Source: Tractidigestivibacter montrealensis
Lineage (GTDB): Bacteria > Actinomycetota > Coriobacteriia > Coriobacteriales > Atopobiaceae
Direction of reading: 5' to 3'
DNA length: 64,000 bases
Assembly: GCF_024741235.1 (NCBI RefSeq)
Contig: NZ_JANSKA010000008.1
Coordinates: 1 to 64,000, forward strand
The notes beneath the pieces were generated by a model. That model ran no database searches and was not told the DNA's origin. It worked only from the letters and a program-made list of their open reading frames with translations. Below, in pieces: positions 63,415 through 64,000 of the stretch (position 1 is the first letter of the stretch; each line of letters begins with the position of its first letter). The position numbers were made by a program, and so were the translations under genes.

Positions 63415-63738
63415 TGGCGCCGGCGACGCGCGTGGCGTGTCGCGTGTCGCCAATAGCCTCCATTTGGAGCGTTTTGCAACGCAGAAGGCCTTCCGGAGAC
63501 AATTTGTCGCCGGAAGGCCATTTCTGGTGAGTGTTTCAACAGTATCGGCCCTCCGGCGACAATGCGTCCTCCCCGCGGCTTTCAGAAAACCCCAACTTCT
63601 TATTAAGTTCCCGTCGAGCCTTGCGCTCCCCCCGTGTGGCTTGGACCACTTTGGGTCCCTTAACGCCCCTGCTTCAGCGGCGTTTAAGCCCCGCGTCATA
63701 CCTTGGAATTCAAGGTAGCTGAACGAGGAGGGGTCACC
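63415..63738. other. intergenic region with a 16-bp inverted repeat
   Basis: GGCCTTCCGGAGACAA (63487-63502) and TTGTCGCCGGAAGGCC (63504-63519) form a 16-bp stem with one mismatch about 75 bp behind the DAHP synthase gene. A partial copy CCTCCGGCGACAA lies near 63555, and a similar CCTTCCGGCGAC is part of the hairpin at 26747. No gene is recognised. Confidence 0.5.
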
Positions 63739-64000
63739 ATGAGTCTCACGAGAAGGCAGTTCTTCCGGGCCGGCGCCATCACCTGCGCTTCGGCGGCGGC
63801 AATCGCGGCGGTTGGCACGGCGGACCCTGCCTCTGCATCCGAGGCCGGTCCCATGTTGGAGTCCCTCGCGGACTCTGTGCCCGCCAGCGAGGGAACGTAC
63901 GGTTCGCTTGTCTCGTCTTTTGCGGTCATAAGCGACACGCACGTGGACGATGACGCCCCAGACTACGATGACAACCTCGGGAACGCCCTTGGAGACATCG
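63739..64000 (+). CDS. Tat-exported calcineurin-like metallophosphoesterase (partial, runs off the window)
   Basis: The gene starts at the ATG at 63739 behind GAGGAGGGGTCACC and is cut by the window end after 87 codons. A twin-Arg signal SLTRRQFFRAGAITCASAAAIAAVGT is followed by a hydrophilic stretch and FAVISDTHVDDD, the first metal-binding motif (DxH) of calcineurin-like phosphoesterases. The remaining motifs would lie beyond the window. The substrate is unknown. Confidence 0.75.
   Translation, partial: MSLTRRQFFRAGAITCASAAAIAAVGTADPASASEAGPMLESLADSVPASEGTYGSLVSSFAVISDTHVDDDAPDYDDNLGNALGDI

Overview
The window looks like a chromosomal segment of a GC-rich anaerobic actinobacterium of the class Coriobacteriia (Olsenella/Collinsella/Atopobiaceae type). 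This is an inference from codon use, the many mannose-family PTS genes, the coriobacterial style of the secreted proteins, and dispersed palindromes built on GAGACAAAGGGAC. No rRNA or tRNA gene was seen.

Layout. (1) 1-13.4 kb: a visibly less GC-rich sugar-uptake island next to an IS3-type transposase remnant. It holds a LevR-type regulator, a complete mannose-family PTS (EIIA, B, C, D), a class II aldolase, an aldo/keto reductase and an AEC permease. A divergent GntR/UTRA regulator and a SIS-domain sugar-phosphate enzyme with a second EIIB-C-D set lacking its own EIIA follow. (2) 13.4-26.7 kb: a broken secreted-protein gene, a lipoprotein, a WbaP-type sugar-phosphate transferase, a MarR regulator with a heterodimeric ABC exporter, a HAD phosphatase interrupted by one stop codon, a YgiQ-type radical SAM protein, and a PiT/DUF47 phosphate transporter pair. 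(3) 27.4-35.2 kb: nadA-nadB-nadC-niaR, a branched-chain aminotransferase, gpmA and glnA. (4) 36.2-43.7 kb: an amino-acid ABC importer (two tandem binding lipoproteins, an unusual permease fusion, ATPase), a GlnR-like regulator and an HtrA protease. (5) 44.1-52.6 kb: a DUF2130 protein, csoR-copA (with a probable second in-frame start giving a CopZ-like chaperone), a ROK sugar kinase and ligA. (6) 52.9-64 kb: an unassigned large structured RNA candidate, a nucleoid-associated protein, a cell-wall hydrolase, membrane proteins, two peptidases, a degenerate alpha/beta hydrolase, a DAHP synthase and the start of a Tat-exported phosphoesterase.

The intergenic DNA is unusually rich in small repeat systems. 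Two elements (26853-27100 and 53370-53611) share an architecture that I do not recognise: inverted arms each made of two 24-bp repeats exactly 40 bp apart, around an AT-rich core of 114-120 bp. Three elements of exactly 76 bp share TTATTGCRCG ends and a CAACTGG core. Related 71-bp hairpin units lie at 43.9-44.1 kb. Two clusters of about 30-bp dyads flank the copper genes, five copies of a REP-like palindrome are dispersed, and a 21-bp tandem repeat lies before gpmA. These and the ~420-nt RNA candidate are the best leads for something undescribed.

How the genes work together: the two PTS operons appear to import and process phosphorylated sugars or amino sugars, possibly sharing one EIIA. niaR probably represses its own de novo NAD operon. 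The GlnR-like regulator lies beside an amino-acid importer and not far from glnA. csoR and copA form a copper sensing/export unit with a CsoR box in the promoter spacer. All functional calls come from motif reading only; no database search was run.
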